Positions 15,838 to 26,600 are shown, numbered from the stretch's first letter. The stretch: 64,000 bases of DNA from Flavobacterium notoginsengisoli (GCF_014207905.1 NZ_JACHLB010000004.1:186001-250000); one strand, 5' to 3'. The notes: generated by a model from the sequence alone, not told the origin. Program-made: numbers and translations.

Positions 15838-16914
15838 ATGAAACAGCTTCTACAGTGGACCATCATTATTCCAATTTTATCATGGGTTCTTCTATTTAGC
15901 GGATTAATAGAAAACAGCAGTATTTTTCAAATTTGTGCAAGTATTCTTCTTATCCTTAGCGTAATGTCGGCTGTTCATCATTCTGAAATTATTGCGGAAC
16001 GCGTTGGAGAACCTTATGGAACCATAATTCTGGCCATTTCTATTACTGTAATTGAAGTTTCTATAATTGTTTCTTTAATGCTTTCTGAAGGTTCAGAAGC
16101 GGCTTCTCTAGCCAGAGATACGGTTTATGCCGCCACCATGCTTATTCTAAATGGTATTATCGGATTGTGTCTTCTTATCGGAAGCATCAAACATTATGAA
16201 CAAAATTTTTCTACTTCTTCTGTAAACATAGGTCTAGTTTCACTGATTTCGATTATTGTATTTACTTTAGTGTTTCCAACTTTTACTGAAAGTGTTCATG
16301 GTTCTTATTATTCAACACCTCAGTTAATATTTGCTTCTATCGCTTGTCTGGTCATTTACGGGTCTTTTTTATTTGCACAAACAAAAGGCTATCGCCAATA
16401 TTTTTTGACGAACGGGACAAACGAAGACGAATCTAAAACACATCCTATTAAAATCAGCAATAAAACATTTTATACCAGTCTACTTTTTCTATTAATAAGT
16501 TTAGGAATTGTAGTTTTACTAGCCAAAACGCTCTCGCCTACTATAGAAAACATTATTATAGGTTACAATCTTCCAAAATCGTTAGTTGGGGTTATCATCG
16601 CCATTATCATTTTATTACCCGAAGCCATTGCGGCTATTATTGCAGCAAGAAAAAACAGACTCCAGACGAGTTTAAACTTAGCTTTAGGTTCTGCTCTAGC
16701 CAGTATTGGTTTAACCATTCCGAGTGTTTCGGTAGTCTGTATTTTAATGGGCATGCCAATTGTTTTGGGACTCGATATTAAATCGATTGTACTTTTGGCG
16801 TTATCTGTCTTTATTGTAATGCTTTCTTTAAGCAAAGGAAAATCAAACATAGTTTATGGTGTGGTGCTTCTAGTGAATTTGTTTGCTTATATGTTTTTGA
16901 TGATTTATCCTTAA
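15838..16914 (+). CDS. chaA: ChaA-type calcium/sodium:proton antiporter
   Basis: A 358-residue integral membrane protein with about 10-11 hydrophobic segments, of the cation/Ca2+ exchanger superfamily, ChaA branch. The two inverted alpha repeats are visible: HHSEIIAERVGEPYGTIILA...VIEVSII (residues about 48-78) and LPEAIAAIIAARKNRLQTSLNLALGSALASIGLTIP (about 260-295), each with the acidic ion-binding Glu. It extrudes Ca2+, Na+ or K+ against protons. It stands alone with its own spacers and no partner gene. Confidence 0.87.
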   Translation: MKQLLQWTIIIPILSWVLLFSGLIENSSIFQICASILLILSVMSAVHHSEIIAERVGEPYGTIILAISITVIEVSIIVSLMLSEGSEAASLARDTVYAATMLILNGIIGLCLLIGSIKHYEQNFSTSSVNIGLVSLISIIVFTLVFPTFTESVHGSYYSTPQLIFASIACLVIYGSFLFAQTKGYRQYFLTNGTNEDESKTHPIKISNKTFYTSLLFLLISLGIVVLLAKTLSPTIENIIIGYNLPKSLVGVIIAIIILLPEAIAAIIAARKNRLQTSLNLALGSALASIGLTIPSVSVVCILMGMPIVLGLDIKSIVLLALSVFIVMLSLSKGKSNIVYGVVLLVNLFAYMFLMIYP

Positions 16915-16945
16915 TTTTTAATATACAAGTTTGTGTATAAAATAT

Positions 16946-17005
16946 TCTCTCGCAGATTTTGTAGATCAAAAGAAATCTGCTTTATCGGCTAAATCCGTGA
17001 GAGAA
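16946..17005. repeat. Palindromic repeat after chaA
   Basis: CTCTCGCAGATT and AATCCGTGAGAG-type ends with internal GATTTTGTAGATC/GAAATCTGC segments form an imperfect hairpin 30 bp past the chaA stop. The remainder of 17057-17334 is AT-rich with no clear feature. Confidence 0.55.
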
Positions 17006-17027
17006 GTATAAACAGTCATAACTTAAC

Positions 17028-17056
17028 CTTTGTCAAAGTTTTGAACTTTGACAAAG
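17028..17056. terminator. CTTTGTCAAAGTT palindrome, copy 2
   Basis: CTTTGTCAAAGTT and AACTTTGACAAAG pair almost perfectly. Same sequence family as 10185, 29617 and 29795. There is no long T tract, so terminator activity is an inference. Confidence 0.45.
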
Positions 17057-17334
17057 ATGAATGTGATTACATCAATTACAACGATATAGTTCAAAAACAG
17101 CATTATAAGTGTATTTTTAACACCTATAAAAGTATCACAATAAAGACCAAAAGTGAACTATTTTACTCCTTCTTTTTCAGCATTTTTCTCTAACTTAGCG
17201 CTCTACATTTTGAAATGTAAGATTAAAATAAACTTTGTTTTTCTGCAAAACATTGATTGAAAAAGAATTACCAAACTTTCTCTTACTTTTTGCTAGAAAA
17301 ACATTTCTTCTAATAATTTAGTTAATTGAAAACT

Positions 17335-18744
17335 ATGAACAAATTTGATTTTGGAATTGTAGGACTCGGGGTAATGGGCCGTAACTTACTTTTAAATATT
17401 GCAAGCCATAACTTCGCGGCTGCAGGTTTAGATTTAGATACAGAAAAAGTCAATTCTCTTCAGCAGGAAGCTGATGCAGACCATACTATTGAAGCGACGA
17501 CAGATGTGAAGCATTTTGTAGAACTTATTCAACAGCCAAGAGCGATTATGTTATTGGTTCCTGCGGGAAAACCTGTTGATAGTGCTATTGCAAGCTTACT
17601 TCCTCATTTAGATAAAGGAGATATTATTATCGACGGTGGAAACACTTATTTTACAGATACTGACAGAAGATTTTTAGAATTATCTGAAAAAGGAATTCAT
17701 TTCTTCGGAATGGGAATTTCTGGTGGTGAAAAAGGTGCTCGTTTCGGTCCTGCGATGATGCCAGGTGGCGATCAGAAAGCATACGAAAGACTTCGTCCTA
17801 TTTTTGAGGCAATTGCAGCAAAAGTTGACGGAGAACCTTGTGTAGAATATTTAGGAAACGGTTCTGCTGGTAACTATGTAAAAATGGTTCATAACGGAAT
17901 TGAGTACGGAATTATGCAGTTAATTTCTGAGATTTATGACCTTATGAAAAGAGGTTATAATTTGGATGATGAAACGATTCAGAAAACTTTTGCTGAATGG
18001 AATCAAACTGATGATTTAAGATCTTATTTGATTGAAATTACTGGAAACATCTTAAAACAAAAAGATGAAGACGGAACACAATTAATCAATAAAATTTCGG
18101 ATTGGGCAAGATCTAAAGGTACAGGAAAATGGACTTCGCAAAACGCAATGGATTTACAAGTTCCAGTTCCAACAATCGACGCAGCAGTTAACATGCGCGA
18201 TATGTCTAAAACAAAACCAGAAAGAATTGAAGCAGCTAAAAAATTAGTTTGGAATTCAAGCGAAACTAATGTTCCGCAAAGCGAAGCAATTGCAGCTTTA
18301 AAATCGGCTATGTATTTTTCTATTGTAGTGACTTACGCTCAAGGTTTAGCGCAACTTCACACTGCTTCTAAAGAATATAATTACGGATTAAATCTGGAAA
18401 CTGTTGCTAAAATCTGGCGCGGCGGATGTATCATTCGTGCGACAATTTTAGAAGATTTCAGAAAAGCATATGTTACAAAAGCAGATTTGCCAAACTTACT
18501 TTTAGATGGCGGAATCGCTTCAAAATTAACAGAAAACCAAGCAGGAATGAGAGCTGTAATTCAATTTGCTGTTCAAAAAGGATTGCCTGTTTCAGGATTA
18601 ATGAATTCGTTAGCATACTTTGATGCTTACCGTTCTGCTAATCTTCCGACAAATCTAATTCAAGCACAGCGTGATTATTTTGGAGCGCATACTTACGAAC
18701 GTATCGATAAAGAAGGCGTTTTCCATACACAATGGGCTGAATAA
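17335..18744 (+). CDS. gnd: 6-phosphogluconate dehydrogenase, decarboxylating
   Basis: A 469-residue enzyme that oxidises 6-phosphogluconate to ribulose 5-phosphate and CO2 with NADP+. Seen: the N-terminal Rossmann motif GIVGLGVMGRNLLLNIASH, the substrate-binding ISGGEKGARFGPAMMPGG, and the catalytic GNGSAGNYVKMVHNGIEYG with Lys and Asn. The C-terminus ends AHTYERIDKEGVFHTQW, the usual tail of the long form. I use the ATG (MNKFDFGIVG); the frame extends to a TTG 9 bp upstream. First gene of gnd-zwf-pgl. Confidence 0.97.
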   Translation: MNKFDFGIVGLGVMGRNLLLNIASHNFAAAGLDLDTEKVNSLQQEADADHTIEATTDVKHFVELIQQPRAIMLLVPAGKPVDSAIASLLPHLDKGDIIIDGGNTYFTDTDRRFLELSEKGIHFFGMGISGGEKGARFGPAMMPGGDQKAYERLRPIFEAIAAKVDGEPCVEYLGNGSAGNYVKMVHNGIEYGIMQLISEIYDLMKRGYNLDDETIQKTFAEWNQTDDLRSYLIEITGNILKQKDEDGTQLINKISDWARSKGTGKWTSQNAMDLQVPVPTIDAAVNMRDMSKTKPERIEAAKKLVWNSSETNVPQSEAIAALKSAMYFSIVVTYAQGLAQLHTASKEYNYGLNLETVAKIWRGGCIIRATILEDFRKAYVTKADLPNLLLDGGIASKLTENQAGMRAVIQFAVQKGLPVSGLMNSLAYFDAYRSANLPTNLIQAQRDYFGAHTYERIDKEGVFHTQWAE

Positions 18745-18773
18745 ACAATTAAAGCAACACAACTACAACCACA

Positions 18774-20315
18774 ATGACTAAAAATAAACTAAAGAATCCA
18801 ACAATCATTGTTATTTTTGGAGGAACCGGAGATTTGGCAAAGAGAAAACTCTTTCCCGCATTTCAAAATCTGTACCTTGACGGACGTATGTCTGAAAAGT
18901 TTCAGATTATCGCTCTTGGAAGAGCAGAAAAAAACAATGAAGATTTTCGCAGTTATGTCGCAGAAAACCTAAATCTTTTTTCAAGAAGAAAAGGAATTGA
19001 TGATCCAGAAACTGAAAAGTTTCTTTCTCATATAACCTATCATAGTCTTGATATCGACAAAGAAGAATCTTATATCGGATTGAATGAGAAAATCAACAAT
19101 TTTGATTTGGCCTTTGGAGAACGTGCTAATCGTCTTTTCTATCTTTCGATTACGCCTTCTTTCATTTCGACAATTTCGAGCAATATCAAGAAAATCGGAT
19201 TGGCAGCAAATCCAAAACAAGATCGTATTATTATTGAAAAACCTTTTGGTTACGATAAAACTTCTGCAATTGAATTGAACGAAATGCTTTCGCAAACTTT
19301 CAAAGAAGAGCAGATTTATAGAATTGATCACTATTTAGGAAAAGAAACGGTACAGAATATTTTGGCTTTCCGCTTTGGAAACTCTATGTTCGAACCTTTG
19401 TGGAGCCGTAATTTTATTGATTTCGTACAAATTACCGTTGCAGAAGAAGTTGGCGTTGAAGAACGAGGCGGATTCTACGAAGGTGTTGGGGCATTAAAAG
19501 ATATGATTCAGAACCATTTGCTTCAAATTTTATGTATGACGGCTATGGAAGCACCTGCATCTTTAAACGCAGATGATATTCGTAACCGAAAAGCAGATGT
19601 CTTAAAATCAATTCGTCGTATTAAACCAGACGAAGTAGATCATTATATTGTACGCGGTCAATATGATGCGGGAGAAATAAAAGGTGTTCCTGTTCCGGGA
19701 TATCGTCAAGATAAAGGCATTGCACCAGATTCGAATACAGAAACTTACGTTGCCATGAAGATTTATCTGGACAACTGGAGATGGCAGGGAATTCCGTTCT
19801 ATCTGCGTTCTGGTAAAAGAATGGAAGAAAAACAATCTTCAATCATTATTCAGTTTAAACCAGTTCCGCATTCTTCATTTTCTTATGGAAAAGAAGGTAT
19901 GACTCCAAACCGTCTGATTATTAATATTCAGCCTTCAATGGACATTAAACTACAATTTATGACCAAAAAGCCAGGTTTATCAATGTCTTTAAGACCTGCT
20001 GAAATGGTTTTTGATTATTTTGCTTGTTCAACAATGTCGCCAGAAGCTTATGAAACCTTAATTGCCGATGCTTTGTTAGGAGATCCTACCCTATTTATGC
20101 GTTGGGATCAGGTAGAAGAAGCTTGGGACGCAATTGATACCATTCAGCAAGTTTGGAAAACAACTGCTCCAAAGAATTTCCCAAATTACAAAGCAGGAAG
20201 CTGGGGACCAGAAGAAGCAGACGAATTGTTAGCACGCCAAGGACATAAATGGATTCCGAATACACAAAACATTAAACAAGAAGAAGTAATTTCAAATGGT
20301 ACAGATATACAATAA
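18774..20315 (+). CDS. zwf: Glucose-6-phosphate 1-dehydrogenase
   Basis: A 513-residue enzyme making 6-phosphoglucono-lactone and NADPH from glucose 6-phosphate. The cofactor motif is IVIFGGTGDLAKRKLFPAF, and the active-site signature is YRIDHYLGKETVQN with the catalytic His. The conserved NHLLQILCMTAMEAP and PFYLRSGKRM segments are present. The length is normal. It starts 29 bp after gnd, and its last 20 bp overlap the start of pgl in another frame, so translational coupling is likely. Confidence 0.97.
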   Translation: MTKNKLKNPTIIVIFGGTGDLAKRKLFPAFQNLYLDGRMSEKFQIIALGRAEKNNEDFRSYVAENLNLFSRRKGIDDPETEKFLSHITYHSLDIDKEESYIGLNEKINNFDLAFGERANRLFYLSITPSFISTISSNIKKIGLAANPKQDRIIIEKPFGYDKTSAIELNEMLSQTFKEEQIYRIDHYLGKETVQNILAFRFGNSMFEPLWSRNFIDFVQITVAEEVGVEERGGFYEGVGALKDMIQNHLLQILCMTAMEAPASLNADDIRNRKADVLKSIRRIKPDEVDHYIVRGQYDAGEIKGVPVPGYRQDKGIAPDSNTETYVAMKIYLDNWRWQGIPFYLRSGKRMEEKQSSIIIQFKPVPHSSFSYGKEGMTPNRLIINIQPSMDIKLQFMTKKPGLSMSLRPAEMVFDYFACSTMSPEAYETLIADALLGDPTLFMRWDQVEEAWDAIDTIQQVWKTTAPKNFPNYKAGSWGPEEADELLARQGHKWIPNTQNIKQEEVISNGTDIQ

Positions 20316-21012
20316 TACAGACGAAATTAATACCGTTGCAGCAGATTTATTCGTAGAATCGGCTCAGAAAGCAATTGCTGCAAAAGGAAAATTTACAGCT
20401 GTTCTTACAGGAGGTTCTTCTCCGGCAGGAATCTATAAATTATTAGCGTCTGATGCTTACAAAAACAAAATAGACTGGAGTAAAGTTTATATTTTTTGGG
20501 GTGACGAAAGATGGGTTCCGCTAAATGATGAATTGAGTAATGCTAAAATGTCTTATTCAACTTTATTAAGCCACGTTCCTATTCCGCAAGAAAACATTTT
20601 TGAAATGTATAAAGATGGAGTTACACCAGAAGAATATGCAGCTGAATACGAAAAATCTATTAGGAATATTTTAGGAGAAGAAGGTAAATTTGACCTTATT
20701 CTATTAGGTATGGGAGATGACGGACATACGGCTTCTCTTTTTCCTGGTGAAGCTGTTTTAGAAGAACAAACGAAATGGGTTGACGCTTATTATTTAGCTC
20801 CACAAAAAATGCATCGTATCACGCTTACTGCGCCATTAATAAACAAAGCAGAAAAAATTGTAGTTGTAGCTTTTGGAGAAAAGAAAGTACACGCTCTAAA
20901 AGAAGTTACAACAGGAGAATACAATCCGACTTTATATCCGATGCAATTGATTAAGCCAGTTTCTGGAGAATTATTGTTTTTAGTAGATAAAGTAGCTGCA
21001 GGAACAAACTAA
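20296..21012 (+). CDS. pgl: 6-phosphogluconolactonase
   Basis: A 238-residue DevB-type lactonase hydrolysing 6-phosphoglucono-lactone, the step between Zwf and Gnd. Seen: LTGGSSPAGIYKLLAS, the characteristic YIFWGDERWVPLNDELSNAKM, and LLGMGDDGHTASLFPG, which hold the phosphate- and lactone-binding residues. Its start lies inside the zwf end. With gnd and zwf it completes the oxidative branch of the pentose phosphate pathway in one operon. A terminator follows. Confidence 0.95.
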   Translation: MVQIYNNTDEINTVAADLFVESAQKAIAAKGKFTAVLTGGSSPAGIYKLLASDAYKNKIDWSKVYIFWGDERWVPLNDELSNAKMSYSTLLSHVPIPQENIFEMYKDGVTPEEYAAEYEKSIRNILGEEGKFDLILLGMGDDGHTASLFPGEAVLEEQTKWVDAYYLAPQKMHRITLTAPLINKAEKIVVVAFGEKKVHALKEVTTGEYNPTLYPMQLIKPVSGELLFLVDKVAAGTN

Positions 21013-21038
21013 GAAATTGTTTTTCTTATTATAAAATT

Positions 21039-21071
21039 AAAGGTTTATGCTGAAAAGTATAAACCTTTTTT
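21039..21071 (+). terminator. Terminator of gnd-zwf-pgl
   Basis: AAAGGTTTAT pairs with ATAAACCTTT across a 10-nt loop and runs into six T residues, 27 bp after the pgl stop. Confidence 0.87.
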
Positions 21072-21098
21072 AGTTTAGCATTTTATAAGCAACAATTC

Positions 21099-21266
21099 AT
21101 TCCGTAGGAATGTTTCGTCGGTAGAAATATGTTAGAATTACGATTAATGCGTTCCTACGAAACGCTTGATTAATGTATAATTTGCGTAAAAAACAGGTGT
21201 CCCTACAGGACACAAATGCTAAACAATCCTTTTTTTTCTACCGACCAGATATTCCTACGGAATATT
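21099..21266. repeat. ATTCCGTAGGAAT / TGTCCCTACAGGACA repeat, copy 1
   Basis: Contains ATTCCGTAGGAATGTTTCGT at the left, GCGTTCCTACGAAACGC, GGTGTCCCTACAGGACAC and ATTCCTACGGAAT at the right. Each is a hairpin or half of one. A diverged copy is at 42184-42304. Confidence 0.7.
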
Positions 21267-21297
21267 AATTTTAATAGATTAAAATTATTATTTCTCA

Positions 21298-21657
21298 CTA
21301 ATTCTCCACCAATTCAATATCCATCGTTTTAATCAAACCATTTTCAAAAGTATAAACGTGTTTTACAAATCCGTCAAACATTAAATTTCCTTGAAGATCT
21401 TTCACATTTTGGTGCACTTTTACTTCCAAGCTTCCGTTTTCCCTTTCATCAAAACCAACAGGTTCTACTTTCGGATTAATTTCGCTCCATTGTCTTGTCC
21501 AATAGCTTCTGATTTCGTCGTGGCCGATAATATAACCACCTTCCCAAGCTTTTGACCATTGTACATCCTCTTGCATAGTTGATAAACAGTTGTCGATATT
21601 TCTTTCATTAAAAGCATTATACGCTTTTTCTATTACGTGTTCGAATTTTACTGACAT
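21298..21657 (-). CDS. NTF2-like (SnoaL-type) protein
   Basis: A 119-residue cytoplasmic protein with the SnoaL/NTF2 pattern: N-terminal helix VIEKAYNAFNERNIDNCLSTM, then QEDVQWSKAWEGGYIIGHDEIRSYWTRQWSEINP and beta strands ending HVYTFENGLIKTMDIEL. This fold serves as isomerase, cyclase or hydrolase and often has no assigned substrate. It stands alone on the minus strand between two plus-strand operons, beside a palindromic repeat. Confidence 0.78.
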   Translation of the reverse strand: MSVKFEHVIEKAYNAFNERNIDNCLSTMQEDVQWSKAWEGGYIIGHDEIRSYWTRQWSEINPKVEPVGFDERENGSLEVKVHQNVKDLQGNLMFDGFVKHVYTFENGLIKTMDIELVEN

Positions 21658-21823
21658 ATTGTGTTGTTTTCAATTAGTTTTATAAAAGTAAGATAGAAAT
21701 TGTAACTTTTTAATATAAATCCCAATAAAAATTAAAACCTTAAAAATCAACTTCGATTATTAATAAATCTTAAAATCTCATTGGTTTTAGAAAAATTTTA
21801 AGAAACCTTCCTTTTCAAATTAC

Positions 21824-21831
21824 TATATTTG
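21824..21831 (+). promoter_or_regulatory. -7 promoter box of the RND efflux operon
   Basis: TATATTTG fits TAnnTTTG and lies 67 bp upstream of the small gene that heads the operon. No convincing -33 TTG is visible at the right distance. The spacer 21658-21823 is otherwise AT-rich without a feature I can name. Confidence 0.5.
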
Positions 21832-21897
21832 GCGCACTATAAACAATTATAAGCCCTCTTTTTAAGGAATAAAATTATATAATCTGCTGAGCTGTAA

Positions 21898-22257
21898 ATG
21901 AAACCTGTAAAGTTCATATATGTTATTTTACTTTCACTGCTTTCTTTTTTTAGAGGGACAGAGACGTATCAGCCGATTTATAGTGCCACTAGCTGTATTA
22001 CTCTTGACAGCGTTACAGCAGACGATGTACTTAGTTTTTCTTCAGACTTTTCTACCTCTAAAACAATTGATCTTCATTGTATTGTAAAAAAGAAAATAAA
22101 AGGAAGAGCGACTGCTTCGGAACAAAGTACAATTAAAGCTCCCTATTTTAGTAATTTAATAAACTTCAAGCTTTACAAAAAAAGCTTAATATATGGTATA
22201 GCTTCAATATACCAGGTTCAAAGGCATACTTATCTGCATTTGTACCAACTTTTCTAG
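21898..22257 (+). CDS. Small exported or membrane-tethered protein heading the RND operon
   Basis: A 119-residue protein I do not recognise. A short N-terminal hydrophobic segment (VKFIYVILLSLLSFF) is followed by a polar body rich in Ser and Thr, two cysteines (TSCIT and DLHCIV), and a basic/aromatic C-terminus (QRHTYLHLYQLF). It has an ATG start and lies between the promoter at 21824 and the periplasmic adaptor gene, same strand, 222 bp before the adaptor start. It could be a leader peptide gene, a small accessory protein of the pump, or a spurious frame. Confidence 0.55.
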   Translation: MKPVKFIYVILLSLLSFFRGTETYQPIYSATSCITLDSVTADDVLSFSSDFSTSKTIDLHCIVKKKIKGRATASEQSTIKAPYFSNLINFKLYKKSLIYGIASIYQVQRHTYLHLYQLF

Positions 22258-22479
22258 CCTTTACACTTTCGTTGTTTTTATGTAATTCAGAAGTTTCTGA
22301 ACAATTCCTCATATACATTCACCTAGTATTTTGAGAAAATTATTTATATAAAAATATTCCCAAAAACGGTACTTCAAGCGAAGTATTCGAACACATTTTT
22401 ATTTCTAAAATCCAAATTCTTACTTCCTTTTACTTTGTATCAGGGAGAAAATCTATTTATTCAAAAATTTAAAAACCTA

Positions 22480-23574
22480 ATGATGAGCATTTATAAAAAT
22501 CCATTCCTTTTATGCACTTTGGCTTTATTTGTTTTAGTCTCGTGCGGAGATAAATCTAAAAAGAATTCTGACAACATAAAAACAGTTCCTGTTTATAAAG
22601 TTACCTTAAAAGACACCATAGTTTCGAGCAAATTTGTTGCCGATGTACACGCTAAAAACAATGTAGAAATTCACGTTCGTATTCCTGGTTTATTAGACAA
22701 AGTATACGTAAGTGAAGGACAAAAAGTAAAAAAAGGGCAAATCCTTTTTAAAATAAGTGACGTAGAACTTCAGATTCAATTATTGAAAGCTGAAGCTGTT
22801 TACAAAAGCGCTAAAGCCGATCTAAGAATTGCTACTGTAGAATTAGAACAAGCACAAACTCTTTTTAATAAAAAAGTAATTGCAGACAAAGAATTAGAAT
22901 TATCTAAAGCAAAATACGAAGCCGCTTCCGCGAAAGTTGCACATGCTGTTGCAGAGAAAAAAGCAATCGATCAGCAAATTAGTTTTACCACAATCCGTGC
23001 GCCATTTGATGGAACAATTGACCGTATTCCGTTTAAAGAAGGAAGTTTAATAGAAAATGGTTCATTATTAACAACTGTTTCTCAATTAGATGACGTTTAT
23101 GCATATTTCTCAATTCCAGAGAATACTTATTTCCAAATGATGGAAGATAAGACCTTAAACACACAAGGCGACATCAAATTAATATTACCAAACGGACTAG
23201 TTTATGACCAAAAAGGCGAATTAAGAACCGCCGACGGAGAAATCGACAGAGAAACTGGTTCTATTCAATACAAAGCAAAATTTCACAATCCGCAAGGTTT
23301 TATCAAACATGGAACTTCTGGAAAATTAATTATTTCAGAACCAAAAACCAATGCGATTTTAATTCCGCAAAAAGCAGTTTTTTCTATTCAGGACAAACAA
23401 TATGTATTTGTGGTACAAAAAGATGGAGTAGTTAAAATGACAAATGTTACAATTGAAACCACTCTTGATGATGTTTATATTCTAAATGAAGGTCTAAAAA
23501 GAGACGACCTAATTGTAGAAGAAGGCACACAGTCATTGAGAGACGGCGATAAAATCAACATCAAACAAATGTAG
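22480..23574 (+). CDS. RND efflux periplasmic adaptor lipoprotein (AcrA/MexA type)
   Basis: A 364-residue membrane-fusion protein. A lipoprotein signal with lipobox LVSC (FVLVSCGDKS) anchors it. Domain order: lipoyl half VHVRIPGLLDKVYVSEGQKVKKGQ, coiled-coil hairpin (about residues 100-165, rich in Ala, Lys, Glu), second lipoyl half QISFTTIRAPFDGTIDRIPFKEGS, beta barrel, and membrane-proximal domain ending LRDGDKINIK. It links the inner-membrane pump to the outer-membrane channel. I start at the ATG pair at 22480; the longer frame begins with a TTG in AT-rich spacer. Confidence 0.92.
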   Translation: MMSIYKNPFLLCTLALFVLVSCGDKSKKNSDNIKTVPVYKVTLKDTIVSSKFVADVHAKNNVEIHVRIPGLLDKVYVSEGQKVKKGQILFKISDVELQIQLLKAEAVYKSAKADLRIATVELEQAQTLFNKKVIADKELELSKAKYEAASAKVAHAVAEKKAIDQQISFTTIRAPFDGTIDRIPFKEGSLIENGSLLTTVSQLDDVYAYFSIPENTYFQMMEDKTLNTQGDIKLILPNGLVYDQKGELRTADGEIDRETGSIQYKAKFHNPQGFIKHGTSGKLIISEPKTNAILIPQKAVFSIQDKQYVFVVQKDGVVKMTNVTIETTLDDVYILNEGLKRDDLIVEEGTQSLRDGDKINIKQM

Positions 23575-23624
23575 TTTATCGACTTGTAAAACAGTTATTT
23601 AATTATTGATCTAAAAAAAATAAA

Positions 23625-26600
23625 ATGATAGAGTTATTTATCAGAAGGAAAATATTGTCGTTAATTATCTCGGTAATGATTGTCCTTTTGGGATTGCTGG
23701 CGTTGTTTCAGCTTCCCATTACCCAATTCCCAGATATTGTACCACCGTCTGTAACCGTTACAGCAAAATATACAGGAGCAAATGCAGAGGTTTCAGCCAA
23801 TGCCGTTGCCCTTCCGCTCGAAAGAGCCATAAATGGAGTTCCTGGAATGACGTATATGTCTACCGTAACTTCTAATGATGGTTTGACTTTAATTCAGGTT
23901 TTCTTTGAAGTAGGAACCGATCCCGATTTGGCGGCAGTAAACGTTCAGAACAGGGTTACTACAATTTTGGACGAACTTCCAGAAGAGGTAATTCGTGCTG
24001 GAGTTACAACCGAAAAAGAGGTAAATAGTATGTTGATGTATTTGAACATCACAAGTACCGACAAAACTCAAGATGAGCAATTTATCTTCAACTTTACGGA
24101 TATTAATATTCTTCAGGAATTAAAACGTATTGACGGAGTTGGACGTGCCGAAATCATGGGGCAAAAAGAATATTCGATGCGTGTCTGGTTAGATCCAGAA
24201 AAAATGCTTTCGTATAATATTTCGGCTAATGAAGTGATTAATTCGCTTCAAAAACAAAACATTTCGGCAGCACCAGGTAAAGTTGGTGAAGGTTCGGGAC
24301 AAATGAACAATCAGCTGCAATATGTAATTAAATACGGCGGAAAATTCTTCGAACCTAAACAATATGAAGAAATTGCTTTAAGAGCCAATGCTGACGGAAC
24401 AATTTTAAGATTAAAAGACATTTCTAAAATCGAATTTGGTGCAATGAGTTACGGAATGGTTTCTAAAACCGACGGAAAACCTTCTGCATCAATCATGCTA
24501 AAACAGCGTCCAGGTTCTAACGCTTCGGAAGTAATTGCCAGCGTAAAAGAAAAAATGGCAGAATTGAAAGGTTCTTCTTTTCCTCCAGGAATGGAATTTA
24601 ATATTGCGTATGACGTTTCTCGTTTTCTTGATGCTTCTATACATGAGGTTTTAAGAACTTTGGTTGAAGCCTTTCTTTTAGTAGCGTTTGTAGTTTTCCT
24701 TTTTCTTCAAGATTGGAGATCGACTTTGATTCCCGTATTAGCTGTTCCTGTCGCACTTATTGGTTCGTTTACTTTTATGTCGATGATGGGATTCTCGATT
24801 AACTTATTGACGCTTTTCGCTTTAGTCCTTTCGATCGGAATTGTAGTCGATAACGCAATTGTAGTTGTAGAAGCCGTCCACGTAAAAATTTCCGAAGAGC
24901 ATATGTCACCAATGGAGGCAACAATCAGCGCCATGAAAGAAATTACAGGTGCCGTTATTGCAATTACGATTGTAATGGCTGCCGTATTTATTCCAGTTGC
25001 TTTCTTGAGCGGCCCAGTTGGAGTTTTCTATAGACAGTTTTCTTTAACTATGGCAATTAGTATTGTAATTTCTGGTATTAATGCCCTTACCCTTACTCCT
25101 GCGCTTTGTGCCATTATGCTGAAAGCTCACGATCCGAATAAAGAAAAGAAATCGCTTTTAGACCGTTTCTTCCATAGATTCAATAATTGGTTTGATAATA
25201 TTACTTCGAAATACATTAAAGTATTAGTAAAATTTGCTGATCGTAATACCGTTACGGTTGGAATATTAGTGCTTTTCTGCGTATTAACTTGGGGAACAAC
25301 TCGCTTTTTAGCATCTGGATTTATTCCGACAGAAGATCAAGGAATGGTTTACGTAAGTGTAACTACTCCACAAGGAGCAACTGTAGAACGTACTGAAAAA
25401 GCTTTGGACGAAGTAACCAGAATTGCGCAAGGTATAAAAGGTGTAGATAACGTTACGACTCTTGCAGGATATAGTATTGTTACTGAAATTGCTGGTGCAT
25501 CTTACGGAATGGGAATGATTAACTTAAAAGATTGGAGCGAACGTGATGTTTCGGTAACTGAATTTATGGCAGAACTTACCGAAAAAACTAAAAACATTAC
25601 CGATGCTCAAATTGAAATTTTTGCTCCCCCAACTGTTCCTGGTTTTGGTAATACAAGTGGTTTTGAACTTCGTTTGCTAGATAAATCTGGAGGAAGTATC
25701 GCAAACACCGATAAAGTTACCAAAGAATTTATTAAAGAATTAAATGCTTCGCCAGAAATCCAGAACTCTTTTTCTAGTTTTGATGCTACTTTCCCTCAAT
25801 ATTTAGTTCATATTGATTATGATTTGGCAGCAAAAAAAGGAATTTCTGTAGACAATGCCATGTCGACTTTACAAACGATGTTGGGTTCTTTTTACGCAAC
25901 CAATTTTATTCGTTTTTCTCAAATGTATAAAGTTATGGTTCAAGCAAGTCCACAATTTCGTCAAAATCCTGAAAGCATTTTGGATATGTATTTGAAGAAT
26001 GACAAAGGCGAAATGGTTCCGTTTTCTACTTTCGTAAAATTAGAAAGAGTTTATGGTCCTGAAGTTTTAACGCGTTACAATATGTATATGTCGGCCATGA
26101 TCAACGGTGAACCTGCTGAAGGTTATAGCTCTGGAGATGCGATTGCAGCTGTAGAAAGAATCGCTGCCGAAAAATTGCCTAGCCGTTTTGAAGTAGAATG
26201 GTCTGGTATGACTCGTGAGGAAATTTTATCAGGAAATCAGACAATCTACATTTTTGCGCTTTGTATACTATTTGTATACTTATTATTAGCAGCACAATAC
26301 GAAAGTTTGTTGCTTCCATTCCCAGTATTATTAAGTCTTCCTGTTGGAGTTTTTGGTTCTTACATTGCTCTTGTAATGGTTGGATTGGACAATAATATTT
26401 ACGCTCAAGTGGCACTCGTCATGCTGATTGGTTTGCTCGCCAAAAATGCCATTCTAATTGTAGAATTTGCGATGGCACAAAACAAACTCGGACGTGATAT
26501 CGTCGAAGCGGCGATTGAAGGCGCAAGACTTCGTTTCCGTCCTATTTTGATGACTTCTTTTGCTTTTATTTCAGGATTAATTCCGTTGTGTATTGCTTCT

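Noticed and set aside
17062-17075. TGTGATTACATCA upstream of gnd as a second CRP-like site
   Set aside because: The half-sites are one base closer than in the 13587 site, so the dimer geometry would be wrong; treated as chance in AT-rich DNA.
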